Source: Nitrospira lenta (GTDB lineage: Bacteria > Nitrospirota > Nitrospiria > Nitrospirales > Nitrospiraceae). Taken from it: 46,309 bases of DNA. The position numbers and the translations under genes were made by a program. The notes under the pieces are model-generated. The model worked only from the letters and a program-made list of their open reading frames with translations, did no database searches and had not been told where the DNA came from. Of this stretch, positions 7,870 through 15,554 are shown one piece after another (positions within the stretch are counted from its first letter, which is position 1; every line of letters starts with the position of its first letter). Location of the stretch: assembly GCA_945905765.1 (NCBI GenBank), contig CAMDPZ010000009.1, positions 1 through 46,309 of the forward strand, read 5' to 3'.

Positions 7870-8886
7870 TTACGGTTTCTTGGCGGCAGGCGGAGCCGGC
7901 GCGGTTGTCGCCGGCGTTTTCACTGCAGCTGTGCCTGCCTTACCATTGCCCTTGCTCTTCTTCGTATTGGCCGCGTCGGCTTCCGCCTTCTGCTTTTCCA
8001 GCGCCTCGACTTGCGCAGTGAGCTGCGCCAGCATCTTCTCGTCTTTATTCAGCGTCTCGACCGGCTTGAAGACGTGCGCCGCCTTCACTTCCGGCTTCTT
8101 ACAGCATTCATGCGGGTGCGGCGTAAAGACCGGCAAGGACGACCAGAACAGGAGCGACAAGACCACCGCCCCTCCGGTCAAGGCCGTCAACATCAACCCC
8201 TGGTCCGCCGGCACCCGCATCAGGTCCCAGCGGGTAATCAGCTGTTGATAGCTCTCCGACGCAGGAGCGGCCGACTCCACTGTGCCGCGGATGATCCGCC
8301 CCACGAGCCACAGTCCAACGACTGACAGGCCCAGCAACATTCCCGTGGCCACTGTACCCCAGAGGACCAGCTCAATACTGATTTTTTCCGCAACCGGCAC
8401 GAACTTGAGGAAATCCATCTCGAACATCGAATGGGAAGTCGCAATCGCCGTTTCCGTCGTGAAACTCACCGTCACCCAGAGGGCAGGCAGAAAGAGTCCG
8501 CCGACCAGCGCGCATTTCCACCAGAGCGTGAGCCCTAACCCCTCTTGCGGTTCACGCTTCAACTGTTCGAGGAAAAATGTGCGGCCCACGACCCCGAGCG
8601 CCCAGATATCGATCGGGATCGACATGAGAAAGAGCAAGGGGATACCGACCCCTTCCCCGAGGTGCGAATCCAATCCCAAGATGATCGTAGGAAGCGCAAA
8701 CACCGTGACAGGGCTCGTCAGGAGCATCAAGAAGGCGAGACCGATTCTGGCCTCAAAATGCACCATCCCGAGCGAGAGAAACAGGAGCACCAAGGCCAGC
8801 TTAATCGGCAAACCGGTCCAGAAGGCGGGCCAGAGGATGCCGAACCCGAGCTTTGTGGGACACATTGAATCGCGTTCGTTGCTCAT
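7870..8886 (-). CDS. Unknown polytopic membrane protein with C-terminal coiled coil, in bc operon
   Basis: I do not recognise a named family. The 338-residue product has about six hydrophobic segments spread over residues 15-255. After the last one comes a His/Cys-containing stretch (HPHECCKKP), then a Leu/Glu/Lys coiled coil (about 280-305) and an Ala/Pro/Lys-rich tail. It lies between cytochrome b and CydA-like protein 1 with short gaps (31 nt to cytochrome b, 25 nt to the next start), so it is cotranscribed with both. It has no haem c motif. Position suggests an accessory or bridging subunit of a bc/CydA-like assembly, but this is inference. The paired cysteines next to His might bind metal. 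ATG 8886 is used; an in-frame ATG lies seven codons later, and neither has a strong ribosome site. Confidence 0.75.
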   Translation of the reverse strand: MSNERDSMCPTKLGFGILWPAFWTGLPIKLALVLLFLSLGMVHFEARIGLAFLMLLTSPVTVFALPTIILGLDSHLGEGVGIPLLFLMSIPIDIWALGVVGRTFFLEQLKREPQEGLGLTLWWKCALVGGLFLPALWVTVSFTTETAIATSHSMFEMDFLKFVPVAEKISIELVLWGTVATGMLLGLSVVGLWLVGRIIRGTVESAAPASESYQQLITRWDLMRVPADQGLMLTALTGGAVVLSLLFWSSLPVFTPHPHECCKKPEVKAAHVFKPVETLNKDEKMLAQLTAQVEALEKQKAEADAANTKKSKGNGKAGTAAVKTPATTAPAPPAAKKP

Positions 8887-8917
8887 AGCAGGCCGAATCC
8901 GTTCTGCGAGATCGCCA

Positions 8918-10030
8918 CTAATCCAAAAACTCTCGGTTGATAATGGCAGAGATCGTGAAAATCAGGATCGCCGCCATGACCACCACCCATCCGATTAGCG
9001 CAACAGGCCGTTTGAAAATATTCCGCTCCGGGTCCCGGTCGATGAAGGGCAAGACGGCCAGCAAGGCCATGAAGGCGCCTGGCAAAGCCATCGCCCCGAC
9101 AAACTGTCCGAGCTCGCCGGAGAACATCTTCAAACGCAACAGCTGAAACAAGAAGAGGAAATACCACTCCGGCTCCGGGTGATAATCGCCCGGGTCAGGC
9201 GTCGCCTCTTCCAGCAACACCACCGGCTCCCAGAAAGCCAGAGCGCAGATGCAGGCAAACACGGTCGCCATCCCGACGATGTCTTTCCAGATCTGTCGCG
9301 GGAAGAAATAATCGGTCTTCGCCTTCAGCTCTGCCGGTGTGCCCCGGAATGGACCGGCTGGTCCGGCGGATCTGAAGAGGAACAGATGCAGCCCGGCCAA
9401 CCCCATCAGGGCTGCGGGAAGCACCATCACGTGGATGACAAAGAACCGGCTCAGCGTCATTTGCCCTGGAGTGGCGCCTCCCTTGAGAAACCGGGCGATG
9501 AAATCGCCGATCAACGGCGTCTTGTCCATGATCTCGACGCCGACGGTCGTGGCCCAATAGGCCCGCTGGTCCCAGGGGAGCAGATAGCCTGTGAAGCCGA
9601 ATCCCATGACGATGCCGAAGAGCGCCAGGCCCACCAGCCAGATCAGTTCACGCGGCTTCTTGTACGCGCCCCAGAGAAAGACTTGGGACATATGGGCAAA
9701 CACGCAGACCACCATGGCCGTAGAGCCCCAGAAATGGTAGCTCAGCAGGAACCAGCCATAGTCAACGTCATGCAGAATGTATTGGGTGCTGGCATAGGCA
9801 TGGTCAGCGGTAGGCACGTAGTAGAACATCAACAGCACGCCCGTGATGGCCTGCATGATGAAGATGAACAACAGCACCGACCCGAAGACATAGGCCCAGC
9901 GAGAGCCGCCAGGGACCGGCTCGTTGAGCATCTTGGCGACAAGGAGCTTCAGCCCGACCCGTTCATCGACAAAGTCGATGATTTTTTCGACGATCGTTGC
10001 CTGCGCGTTAGGAGAAGGGGTGTGGCTCAT
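8918..10030 (-). CDS. Cytochrome b of a bc-type complex III
   Basis: The 370-residue protein fuses the cytochrome b6-like part and the subunit IV-like part. Haem ligands in helix B are His99 and His113 (13 residues between). Those in helix D are His200 and His215 (14 between), the longer spacing typical of b6-type proteins. The quinol-oxidation motif PEWYF is at 287-291 and the [10 protein letters not shown] segment of the Qo site is present. The ATG at 10030 directly abuts the Rieske stop (TAG then ATG), so translation is coupled. The complex passes electrons between quinone and cytochrome c; in nitrite oxidisers such complexes are also proposed to run backwards to reduce quinone. No separate cytochrome c1 is recognisable; a membrane cytochrome c of this operon probably serves instead. 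Confidence 0.92.
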   Translation of the reverse strand: MSHTPSPNAQATIVEKIIDFVDERVGLKLLVAKMLNEPVPGGSRWAYVFGSVLLFIFIMQAITGVLLMFYYVPTADHAYASTQYILHDVDYGWFLLSYHFWGSTAMVVCVFAHMSQVFLWGAYKKPRELIWLVGLALFGIVMGFGFTGYLLPWDQRAYWATTVGVEIMDKTPLIGDFIARFLKGGATPGQMTLSRFFVIHVMVLPAALMGLAGLHLFLFRSAGPAGPFRGTPAELKAKTDYFFPRQIWKDIVGMATVFACICALAFWEPVVLLEEATPDPGDYHPEPEWYFLFLFQLLRLKMFSGELGQFVGAMALPGAFMALLAVLPFIDRDPERNIFKRPVALIGWVVVMAAILIFTISAIINREFLD

Positions 10031-10963
10031 CTAGACAATCCGCGTTTGGGACTTCGTCCCGGCTTTGAATTCCATATCGATAATTTGCACTTCTCCGCTC
10101 GCGGATATCTGAATCGGCAGCGGGTCGAGCGGGCGCGGCGCCGGACCATCCAACACCTTGCCTGCCGCATCGTAGATGCTCAGGTGGCAGGGACAGAGGA
10201 ACACTTGCCCGAGGACTTTATGCTGGCGCCATTTGAATCCGCATCCGAGATGGGGACATTTACCGGAAAATGCGATGTACGGGACATCCTTCTTATTGGT
10301 CCAGATCGTCTTCCCCAGGGCATCGCGGAATTCCATATCTTTGCCCTGGTATATTTTTTCGAGGACTGCAGGCGTCGCCTTGAGCACCCACACGTTCTTT
10401 TCGATCTCGGCTTCCGGCAGATAGGCCTCTTTGACCTTGCGCTTATACTTGAACTGGGTGCCTGCGTCGTCCGCCTTGATCTTCCCGACGTTGCCGATCT
10501 TCAGCCAGCCGTTGTCGAACGGGGCATACATCGGCTTCATCAAGTACTTCAGCACGGGGAACGCCAGCGGCAACCCGATAAAAAGCCCGATCACATGGGT
10601 CAAGTTCGTGAAAAACGTCCGCCGCTTAACGTTGCGCTCCAGCTCAGGGAACGGCACGAGCACTTCGCCCGGCGTGACGTCAAGATAATCCTCCAGGTGC
10701 GGGATTTCCACTTCATGCGTCGTGACATAGTCCTCACGCTTGAACGGCGCGAACTCCAGGAAATCCGCCTTGGTCATCCGCAACTGCACCACACCGTCCG
10801 TCACAGTCTCCACCGCGCACATCGGCACCTGCCGATCTTCCGTGCCGCTGACCGACACGACCAGGTCGCTGATCTCATGCGACAGCGGGTCGACGATGAC
10901 CTTGGTCAGTTCTCCGATTTCTTGATCCGCGCCGCGGACTTTTGATTTCAGTTTAGGCTGCAT
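10031..10963 (-). CDS. Rieske iron-sulfur protein with N-terminal PRC-barrel-like domain
   Basis: 310 residues. The C-terminal Rieske domain carries both cluster loops: CPHLGC (236-241, giving Cys236 and His238) and CPCH (256-259), the ligands of a [2Fe-2S] cluster. A single membrane helix lies at about 119-141. It is preceded by KRRTFF, a twin-arginine-like motif, which fits Tat export of a folded Rieske domain. Unusually, the first 85 or so residues form an additional domain with the pattern of a PRC barrel (GELTKVIVDPLSHEISDLVVSV and the VPMCAVETV segment). It would stay on the cytoplasmic side. ATG 10963 lies 1 nt after the stop of the cytochrome c gene upstream. It forms complex III with cytochrome b. 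The barrel might regulate or assemble the complex; no function can be proven from sequence. Confidence 0.9.
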   Translation of the reverse strand: MQPKLKSKVRGADQEIGELTKVIVDPLSHEISDLVVSVSGTEDRQVPMCAVETVTDGVVQLRMTKADFLEFAPFKREDYVTTHEVEIPHLEDYLDVTPGEVLVPFPELERNVKRRTFFTNLTHVIGLFIGLPLAFPVLKYLMKPMYAPFDNGWLKIGNVGKIKADDAGTQFKYKRKVKEAYLPEAEIEKNVWVLKATPAVLEKIYQGKDMEFRDALGKTIWTNKKDVPYIAFSGKCPHLGCGFKWRQHKVLGQVFLCPCHLSIYDAAGKVLDGPAPRPLDPLPIQISASGEVQIIDMEFKAGTKSQTRIV

Positions 10964-10964
10964 G

Positions 10965-11771
10965 CTACTTCTTCTTAATCGGCTTCGGCGTGGCCACCGA
11001 GGTATTCTTGAATGTCCCCAACCAGGAGGCGAGCGCCACGACGTCCTTCTCCTCCATGAGGTCCTTGTACTTATCAGGCATCTTGCCCTTCTCGTACTCC
11101 TTCTCGAAACCCTCAGCCATGAAGCTCTTGGGGTCGAGAATCTTCTGCTTGATCTCGTCGACTGAGAGATATGTGGCGATGTTGTCCAACTCCGGACCGC
11201 GCTTCTTGCCGCCCTCGCCCTTCAGCTTGTGGCAGTTATAGCATTCTTGCAGCTGCCACTGCTCTTCACCCAACTTCATGAAGTCTCCGGACGCCGCGCC
11301 GGTCGTGGCCGGAGGCGCGCCTGGCCCGCCTGCCGCCTGATCCTTCGTCGCCTGGTCTCCGCCCAAATCTTTGAGTCGCGCTGACAACACCTTCACTTGC
11401 TCGTCCAACGCCTTGGCCCGCGCGATCAACTCATCCGCCTTGCCCTGCTCGGTCGCGGCCCGCTTCGGCTTCAAAATCTTCTCGATCTTGCCCTTTTCGT
11501 CCTCCGGGTCATATTGCGGCCACATCGAAGCGCCGGAAATATAGACCGTGCAAAGCACGATATAGAATGCCACCAGGACCGCCACGGACTTGATCCCGCT
11601 CATCGGCTTGACCGCCGGCGCATCCAGGATCATGAAGACGACGGCCCCCAGCATCGCATAGGCGAAGAACATCATCTGGAAGATGACGGGAAATTCGAAC
11701 GCCCTCGTAAAACCTACGAGCGCGCCTCCCACCACCAGGCCGATCACCAGCTTCTTAATCACATTCCCCAT
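10965..11771 (-). CDS. Membrane-bound cytochrome c, candidate c1 equivalent
   Basis: 268 residues. Hydrophobic segments at about 5-22, 30-50 and 60-80 anchor the N-terminus. A charged helix with coiled-coil character (about 105-136) and a Gly/Ala/Pro-rich linker follow. The single haem c site is CYNCH at 177-181, and DKYKDLMEEKDVVALASWL at the end is the usual C-terminal helix. Met residues in EKGKMPDKY are likely distal ligands. AGAGGA precedes ATG 11771 by 8 nt. The gene is immediately upstream of the Rieske gene (1-nt gap), so this protein is the best candidate for the cytochrome c1-like subunit of complex III. It is not a classical c1 by sequence, so this role rests on position. Confidence 0.86.
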   Translation of the reverse strand: MGNVIKKLVIGLVVGGALVGFTRAFEFPVIFQMMFFAYAMLGAVVFMILDAPAVKPMSGIKSVAVLVAFYIVLCTVYISGASMWPQYDPEDEKGKIEKILKPKRAATEQGKADELIARAKALDEQVKVLSARLKDLGGDQATKDQAAGGPGAPPATTGAASGDFMKLGEEQWQLQECYNCHKLKGEGGKKRGPELDNIATYLSVDEIKQKILDPKSFMAEGFEKEYEKGKMPDKYKDLMEEKDVVALASWLGTFKNTSVATPKPIKKK

Positions 11772-11841
11772 ACAAATCCTCTTTCCTTCAGTAGGCGTTC
11801 CACACCCCGGTTACGTGGCCCCGGCAGGGACTGGACTACCC

Positions 11842-13512
11842 TCAGGCGTGCCCCTTCGAATCGGAAGGCCGCAGGGTCACGAGAATGGCGAAACTCACGA
11901 CTGCATAAAAGACGACCGTAATCCCGGTGATCCACCAGGCGGAGTACGACAGCGTCGGCGTGAAGGACTCCGCGGTAAAGTCGGGCAACAAATTGTACGT
12001 GTGGTAGTACTTCCGCAGCAGCGAACGGACGGCGCCCATCAAGCCCATTGTCCAAATCGCGCTGAAGGCCAGGAAGATCAGGACGAACTGGGAGATGAAA
12101 TCGATCTTCCCCCAGACGATCGTGCCCTGGCTGATAGCCCGGTTGTAAATCACGTAATTGACGACCGTGACGAACACCAGCGTGAAGGCCGCCGAGTTCT
12201 TGGCCGGCATCAAGGCCAGGAAGTTCCAATCAGACGGCAGCTCCAACTCTGCTACCAACTTGGCGCCGGTCGGCACGAATCCATGAGGCGTGAGCCAGAT
12301 GGCATCGCCCACGACGACCATCAAGAACCCGACCTTGATGACCGTGCTCGCCGACACGGTCAGCGGAATAAAACGACCGATGGTAAAGGGCGCCAGCAAC
12401 ATGGGCAGCAAGAAGGCCAGCGACATCGGATCCGGAACCGGATAGTCGGTCAGCACCTTGGTCATGACCAGGGGGAGCAGCACCATTATGATTGGAGCCA
12501 GGATCGTCATCCGAACCTTCTCGACCCCTTCGATGCGCTTCATACTGAGCCAGATATAGTAGTTACTGGCCAGGAAGATGAGCCCGATCATTGCGCCCTG
12601 CATTTCAAAGAACATCGAGAGCTGGTCCGCCATCATGTAGGGGCAGATCGACGCATCGTAGTCGCAGAGCTCATAGGCCAGCAGATAGCCCATGAAGGGC
12701 AAGAACAGCAACGCGCCCACGCCGATCAGATTGCCGACAAAGCCCATCCAATCGTAATAGGCCCGCTCTTCGTCCTTCTTCGCCCCCATAAACATATAGG
12801 CCGCAATCAGGCCCGCCACGAACCCGCCGAACGTCACGTTGCCGACGAGGCGGTGGAGGTTCAACGGCATCCAGCTGTAGTTGAAGATCTTGTCCCACAG
12901 GGACGCGGTGGCGAGAAACTCTTGCGGCGAAATCCCCTCGGCTTTCACCGGCGTATTCATAAACGAGGTCGGCCCGTCGATCACGAAGAGCGTGATCGTG
13001 CCGATCAGATTCAAGAGCACACCCAGGGCGATATGGCGGGCCTTCTTCTCACCCTTCCAGGCGTCCCAGGTATAGAAATACATGTACAGCAAGATCGTTT
13101 CGCTGATGAACAACAGTGGATAGATCACTGCGAACAACAGATAGAAATGATTGATGAGCCATGTCGTGAACTGCGGATAGGTCGCCAGCAACACGAAAAT
13201 AAAGAGGCCCCCGGTCAGGGCGGTCATACTGTAAAGGATGACCGTGACCTTCGTGACCTCTTTCGCCAGGCGATCGTACCGGGGATCCTGCTTCCGATAC
13301 CCCAACCATTCCGAAATGACGACGAAGATTGGAGCGCCGAGAATGAACCCGGCAAATAGAATGTGAAGCTGGGCGACGACCCATACCGCGGTCCGGTTCC
13401 CCGTATAAGGGAACTCCACGGGTGGCGCGCCGGGAGCCTGGGCATATGCCGCTCCTCCGAACAACGCCAGAAGCGCGAATGCCGCCACGAGACTGCGCTG
13501 CCACGTTTTCAT
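11842..13512 (-). CDS. CydA-like (cytochrome bd superfamily) membrane protein 2
   Basis: 556 residues, clearly a paralogue of the protein at 6066-7844: both share VWVVAQLH near the start, a HRL segment (His220), the DWMG-VGN-IG pattern and a W-TPH motif. His50 and His220 match the positions of CydA haem ligands, and Glu138 sits in FISETILLYMYFYTWD. A cleavable signal peptide is likely (hydrophobic 8-22, then AYAQAP), unusual for a polytopic CydA homologue. No GRQPW quinol motif and no CydB partner are seen. It lies between the lipoprotein cytochrome c and the complex III genes. Two such proteins in one operon, one on either side of complex III, suggest a heteromeric core (compare CydA/CydB or CydA/A' pairs) rather than duplicates with the same job; this is inference. 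Confidence 0.82.
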   Translation of the reverse strand: MKTWQRSLVAAFALLALFGGAAYAQAPGAPPVEFPYTGNRTAVWVVAQLHILFAGFILGAPIFVVISEWLGYRKQDPRYDRLAKEVTKVTVILYSMTALTGGLFIFVLLATYPQFTTWLINHFYLLFAVIYPLLFISETILLYMYFYTWDAWKGEKKARHIALGVLLNLIGTITLFVIDGPTSFMNTPVKAEGISPQEFLATASLWDKIFNYSWMPLNLHRLVGNVTFGGFVAGLIAAYMFMGAKKDEERAYYDWMGFVGNLIGVGALLFLPFMGYLLAYELCDYDASICPYMMADQLSMFFEMQGAMIGLIFLASNYYIWLSMKRIEGVEKVRMTILAPIIMVLLPLVMTKVLTDYPVPDPMSLAFLLPMLLAPFTIGRFIPLTVSASTVIKVGFLMVVVGDAIWLTPHGFVPTGAKLVAELELPSDWNFLALMPAKNSAAFTLVFVTVVNYVIYNRAISQGTIVWGKIDFISQFVLIFLAFSAIWTMGLMGAVRSLLRKYYHTYNLLPDFTAESFTPTLSYSAWWITGITVVFYAVVSFAILVTLRPSDSKGHA

Positions 13513-13550
13513 GATGTTTCGCCGCCCCTCCTCACGTGATTGAAATCCGC

Positions 13551-14132
13551 TTACTTGCCTGCCGGAACTGCTGGAGCTGCTGCTGCCGGCGCTGCTGCCG
13601 GTGCCTCTGCTGGGGCCGCTGCCGGTGCTGCCACTGCTCCTGCCGCCGATAGGCCCGCCGCATCAACCCAGGCATTCTTCTCGGTGTCCCAGCCCTTGCC
13701 GGCCAACCCGAAGTTCCGCTCAAACAACACGAGCTTCCAGCGATCTTCGTCTGACAGCTTGCTCTTCCAGGCCTTCATCTTCGTGTTCGGCACCCCTTCG
13801 GAAATCCGCCAGAACCACACGGAATCGGAATAGAGGCTCATCCGATCGCCCTTCCGGAAATCGCGGGCGCCCGCCTTGACCGGCTTACCATCCTTGCCGT
13901 GGCAGCTGGCGCAATTCACATCGGGGTTCGTCTCGCCGATGAAGAGCTTCCGTCCCTCTTCCAGCTTGGCTGCATCGGTCCACCAACCGGCCGGCATATG
14001 ATTCGCCGCATACTCAGCAGGGGCTGGCGGGGGCGGAACGACCGGCCCTTCACTTTCTCCCCCACCGCAGGCCACCAAAAAGAGCCCCATACCCAACACC
14101 ACTGCCAACTGCGTCGCCTTCATCTGCTTCAT
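13551..14132 (-). CDS. Monohaem cytochrome c lipoprotein with Ala/Pro-rich tail
   Basis: First gene of the respiratory operon; 193 residues. The signal ends in a lipobox with Cys22 (LVAC then GGGE), so the protein is lipid-anchored. The haem c site is CASCH at 74-78, followed by GKDGKPVKAGARDF and a SLYSDSVWFWRISEG segment. That layout is also seen in the membrane cytochrome c at 4686-5405 (LFWRIKKG), so the two domains are related. The last 40 residues are almost pure Ala/Pro/Glu, encoded by GCT/GCC-rich DNA; length variation here would not be surprising. ATG 14132 has AAGGAGC upstream at 8-nt spacing; an in-frame start 13 codons earlier lacks support. It probably shuttles electrons at the periplasmic face to or from the CydA-like/bc assembly. 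Confidence 0.87.
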   Translation of the reverse strand: MKQMKATQLAVVLGMGLFLVACGGGESEGPVVPPPPAPAEYAANHMPAGWWTDAAKLEEGRKLFIGETNPDVNCASCHGKDGKPVKAGARDFRKGDRMSLYSDSVWFWRISEGVPNTKMKAWKSKLSDEDRWKLVLFERNFGLAGKGWDTEKNAWVDAAGLSAAGAVAAPAAAPAEAPAAAPAAAAPAVPAGK

Positions 14133-14180
14133 AACTCTTGCTCCTTTGTTCCAGACCCTATCGATTTCCACACCAAGACG

Positions 14181-14226
14181 AAAAAAGCGCTTTCGCCAGG
14201 GGGCAAATCACCCCTGCAAAAGCGCT
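14181..14226 (-). terminator. Rho-independent terminator after the 14322-14861 gene
   Basis: On the - strand an AGCGCT-bounded stem (14186-14226) of about 16 bp, with one extra base and one mismatch, closes a short loop. It is followed by six T residues (14186-14181). The stem contains AGGGG/CCCC(T). It ends transcription from the upstream gene only 48 nt before the start codon of the cytochrome operon. Confidence 0.8.
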
Positions 14227-14321
14227 AATCCTAACGAATTCTGTGACGCCACTCGTACTCTCCCGCCACTTCAAAATTGACCGCCCCGCGAGGCGCACAT
14301 CAGCCCCACGGACCGCCTAAA

Positions 14322-14861
14322 TTATGTTCGTCGCTTCCCCTGAGACTGTCCTCGTTTCTGTTCCCGCTTCCGCCGTGACCGGAGCATTTTCGCCCCGACA
14401 AACCCGCCGACTGCGACCGCTACAGCCCCTAACCCAAGATAGACCCACTGAGGAGCCCGCTCTCTGTCGTGGATACAGCCGGTCCCGAAATTCACCTGGA
14501 TCTTGCGTTCCGCCTCAAGATCCTTCGGGTCAAACCAAATTTTCTGCTGCTGCTGCTCTTCTCTGGCTTCAATCAACAACGGATCGCCAAGATTATCGTT
14601 ATGGAGGTGAAACGTCGCTTTATAGTACCCGTCTCCATCCGTCTTGACGATCTGCCCGTAAGAGATTCTCGTATCCTTGACGAGCACGTCTACGTTCGCA
14701 CTCGCTGCCCCATCAGTCCCGCAGACGAAGCCTTCGACCGTAAACCGATGGTCCGCTTCATGCGTCGCTCCCGCGACCGACGGGAGGCCACCCACCATGG
14801 CAATGACGAGGATCCACTCCCGCCACCGCGACTCACTCTGTACGGTCTGTCTACGCCTCAC
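14322..14861 (-). CDS. Periplasmic protein with carboxypeptidase-regulatory-like fold and C-terminal membrane anchor
   Basis: Not a family I can name with certainty. The 179-residue product has an N-terminal signal (hydrophobic 17-28, then VAGATHEA). The beta-rich domain reads like a carboxypeptidase-regulatory/transthyretin-like fold: FTVEGFVCGTDG, VLVKDTRISYGQIVKTDGDGYYKATFHLH. Two cysteines (FVCG and TGCIHD) may form a disulfide. A C-terminal helix (about 140-160) and a very basic tail (RSRRKREQKRG) anchor it with the tail in the cytoplasm. The start is a GTG at 14861 without a strong ribosome site. It is transcribed alone: a promoter-like sequence lies upstream (14963-14991) and a strong terminator follows. 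Its position next to the respiratory operon suggests an envelope role, unproven. Confidence 0.72.
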   Translation of the reverse strand: MRRRQTVQSESRWREWILVIAMVGGLPSVAGATHEADHRFTVEGFVCGTDGAASANVDVLVKDTRISYGQIVKTDGDGYYKATFHLHNDNLGDPLLIEAREEQQQQKIWFDPKDLEAERKIQVNFGTGCIHDRERAPQWVYLGLGAVAVAVGGFVGAKMLRSRRKREQKRGQSQGKRRT

Positions 14862-14962
14862 GTGCTCTAAACTGATGCCTCTTTCCGTCGCCGAGCTCTT
14901 GGATCCGCCTCACACAACTGAAAGTTCGATCACCAACGAATCCGGCCATTTTGAGGCCGACC

Positions 14963-14991
14963 CTTTTAACATAGCCCCTACCCTTTGTCAA
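14963..14991 (-). promoter_or_regulatory. Promoter-like sequence upstream of the 14322-14861 gene
   Basis: On the - strand TTGACA (14991-14986), 17 nt and TAAAAG (14968-14963). The -35 box is embedded in an inverted repeat, GTCAA-N4-TTGAC (14987-15000), which could bind a regulator. The rest of the 252-bp gap 14862-15113 shows nothing recognisable. Confidence 0.4.
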
Positions 14992-15113
14992 CGAATTGAC
15001 AGCATGGTCGAACAGGGAGTAAAGCCCCGTTCCACGCGCCCTGAGAGGGCCAGCTTCGATGAGTTTGGCATGGAAAAACGAAGAAGAAATGATGCGGTCA
15101 GTCGATGGAGAAC

Positions 15114-15509
15114 CTACAGAATTCCGCGTGCTTTTGCGTCGGCGGCGACCCGCTCCACTTCAGCCCGCCGCTCCGACTCTTTCTTGGTAATCCAGGTCTC
15201 CCAGGATTTCCCCGTCGCCGTGTCTTCGCCGGTAAAGGCGATCGTCGCGATCTGATCGTAACGAATTTTCTGCGCGATGGAACTATCGGAAGGAAACAAC
15301 TCCAAAGAAGATTCGGAGCCGCTCACTTGCCGATTGAACAGATAGCCGACGAGGGACTCGCCGGACTTCAGCGCGATCGTCACATCGCCGCGATAGTCGA
15401 ATGCCAACTCCACCGCTTCCGCCAACTCAGCGAACGAAGCAGGCCGAAACACACGGCCCTCCAGCGAGCCAGCCACATTATCGACGCCAGGGTTTTTCGT
15501 ATCAGTCAT
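15114..15509 (-). CDS. Small conserved-looking soluble protein downstream of hpnH
   Basis: 131 residues, no signal peptide or membrane segment. I do not recognise a named family. The central part alternates short strands (DVTIALKSGESLVGYLFNR, SLELFP, IRYDQIATIAFTG), reminiscent of a small beta-barrel such as an Sm-like fold. A charged helix ends the protein (KKESERRAEVERVAADAKARG). It is the gene directly downstream of hpnH on the same strand, separated by a 45-bp gap that is largely a heptamer repeat array. Cotranscription with hpnH is likely, so a link with hopanoid metabolism or its membrane is possible, but nothing in the sequence gives an activity. The coding frame is convincing: it is free of stops over a well-formed protein-like composition, with ATG 15509. 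Confidence 0.75.
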   Translation of the reverse strand: MTDTKNPGVDNVAGSLEGRVFRPASFAELAEAVELAFDYRGDVTIALKSGESLVGYLFNRQVSGSESSLELFPSDSSIAQKIRYDQIATIAFTGEDTATGKSWETWITKKESERRAEVERVAADAKARGIL

Positions 15510-15513
15510 TGCG

Positions 15514-15541
15514 CACTCGTCAAACGTAAAATGTGAAACGT
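15514..15541. repeat. Heptamer-period array, unit like NAAACGT
   Basis: Four consecutive 7-nt units with CGT or TGT at the same phase, between the small protein gene and hpnH. One of seven intergenic arrays in this window with period 7 but different unit sequences. Confidence 0.55.
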
Positions 15542-15554
15542 AGAACAGGACCTG

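Noticed and set aside
9179-10945. 588-codon open frame on the + strand
   Set aside because: Antisense to cytochrome b and the Rieske gene, which show intact motifs; the antisense product has no recognisable features.
11683-13359. 558-codon open frame on the + strand
   Set aside because: Antisense to CydA-like protein 2, with the same shadow composition.
6066-13512. Recent duplication of the two CydA-like genes
   Set aside because: The proteins share only scattered motifs and differ in length, so the paralogy is old.
13553-13650. Tandem repeat in GCT/GCC-rich DNA
   Set aside because: It encodes the Ala/Pro-rich tail of the cytochrome c, so coding low complexity explains it.
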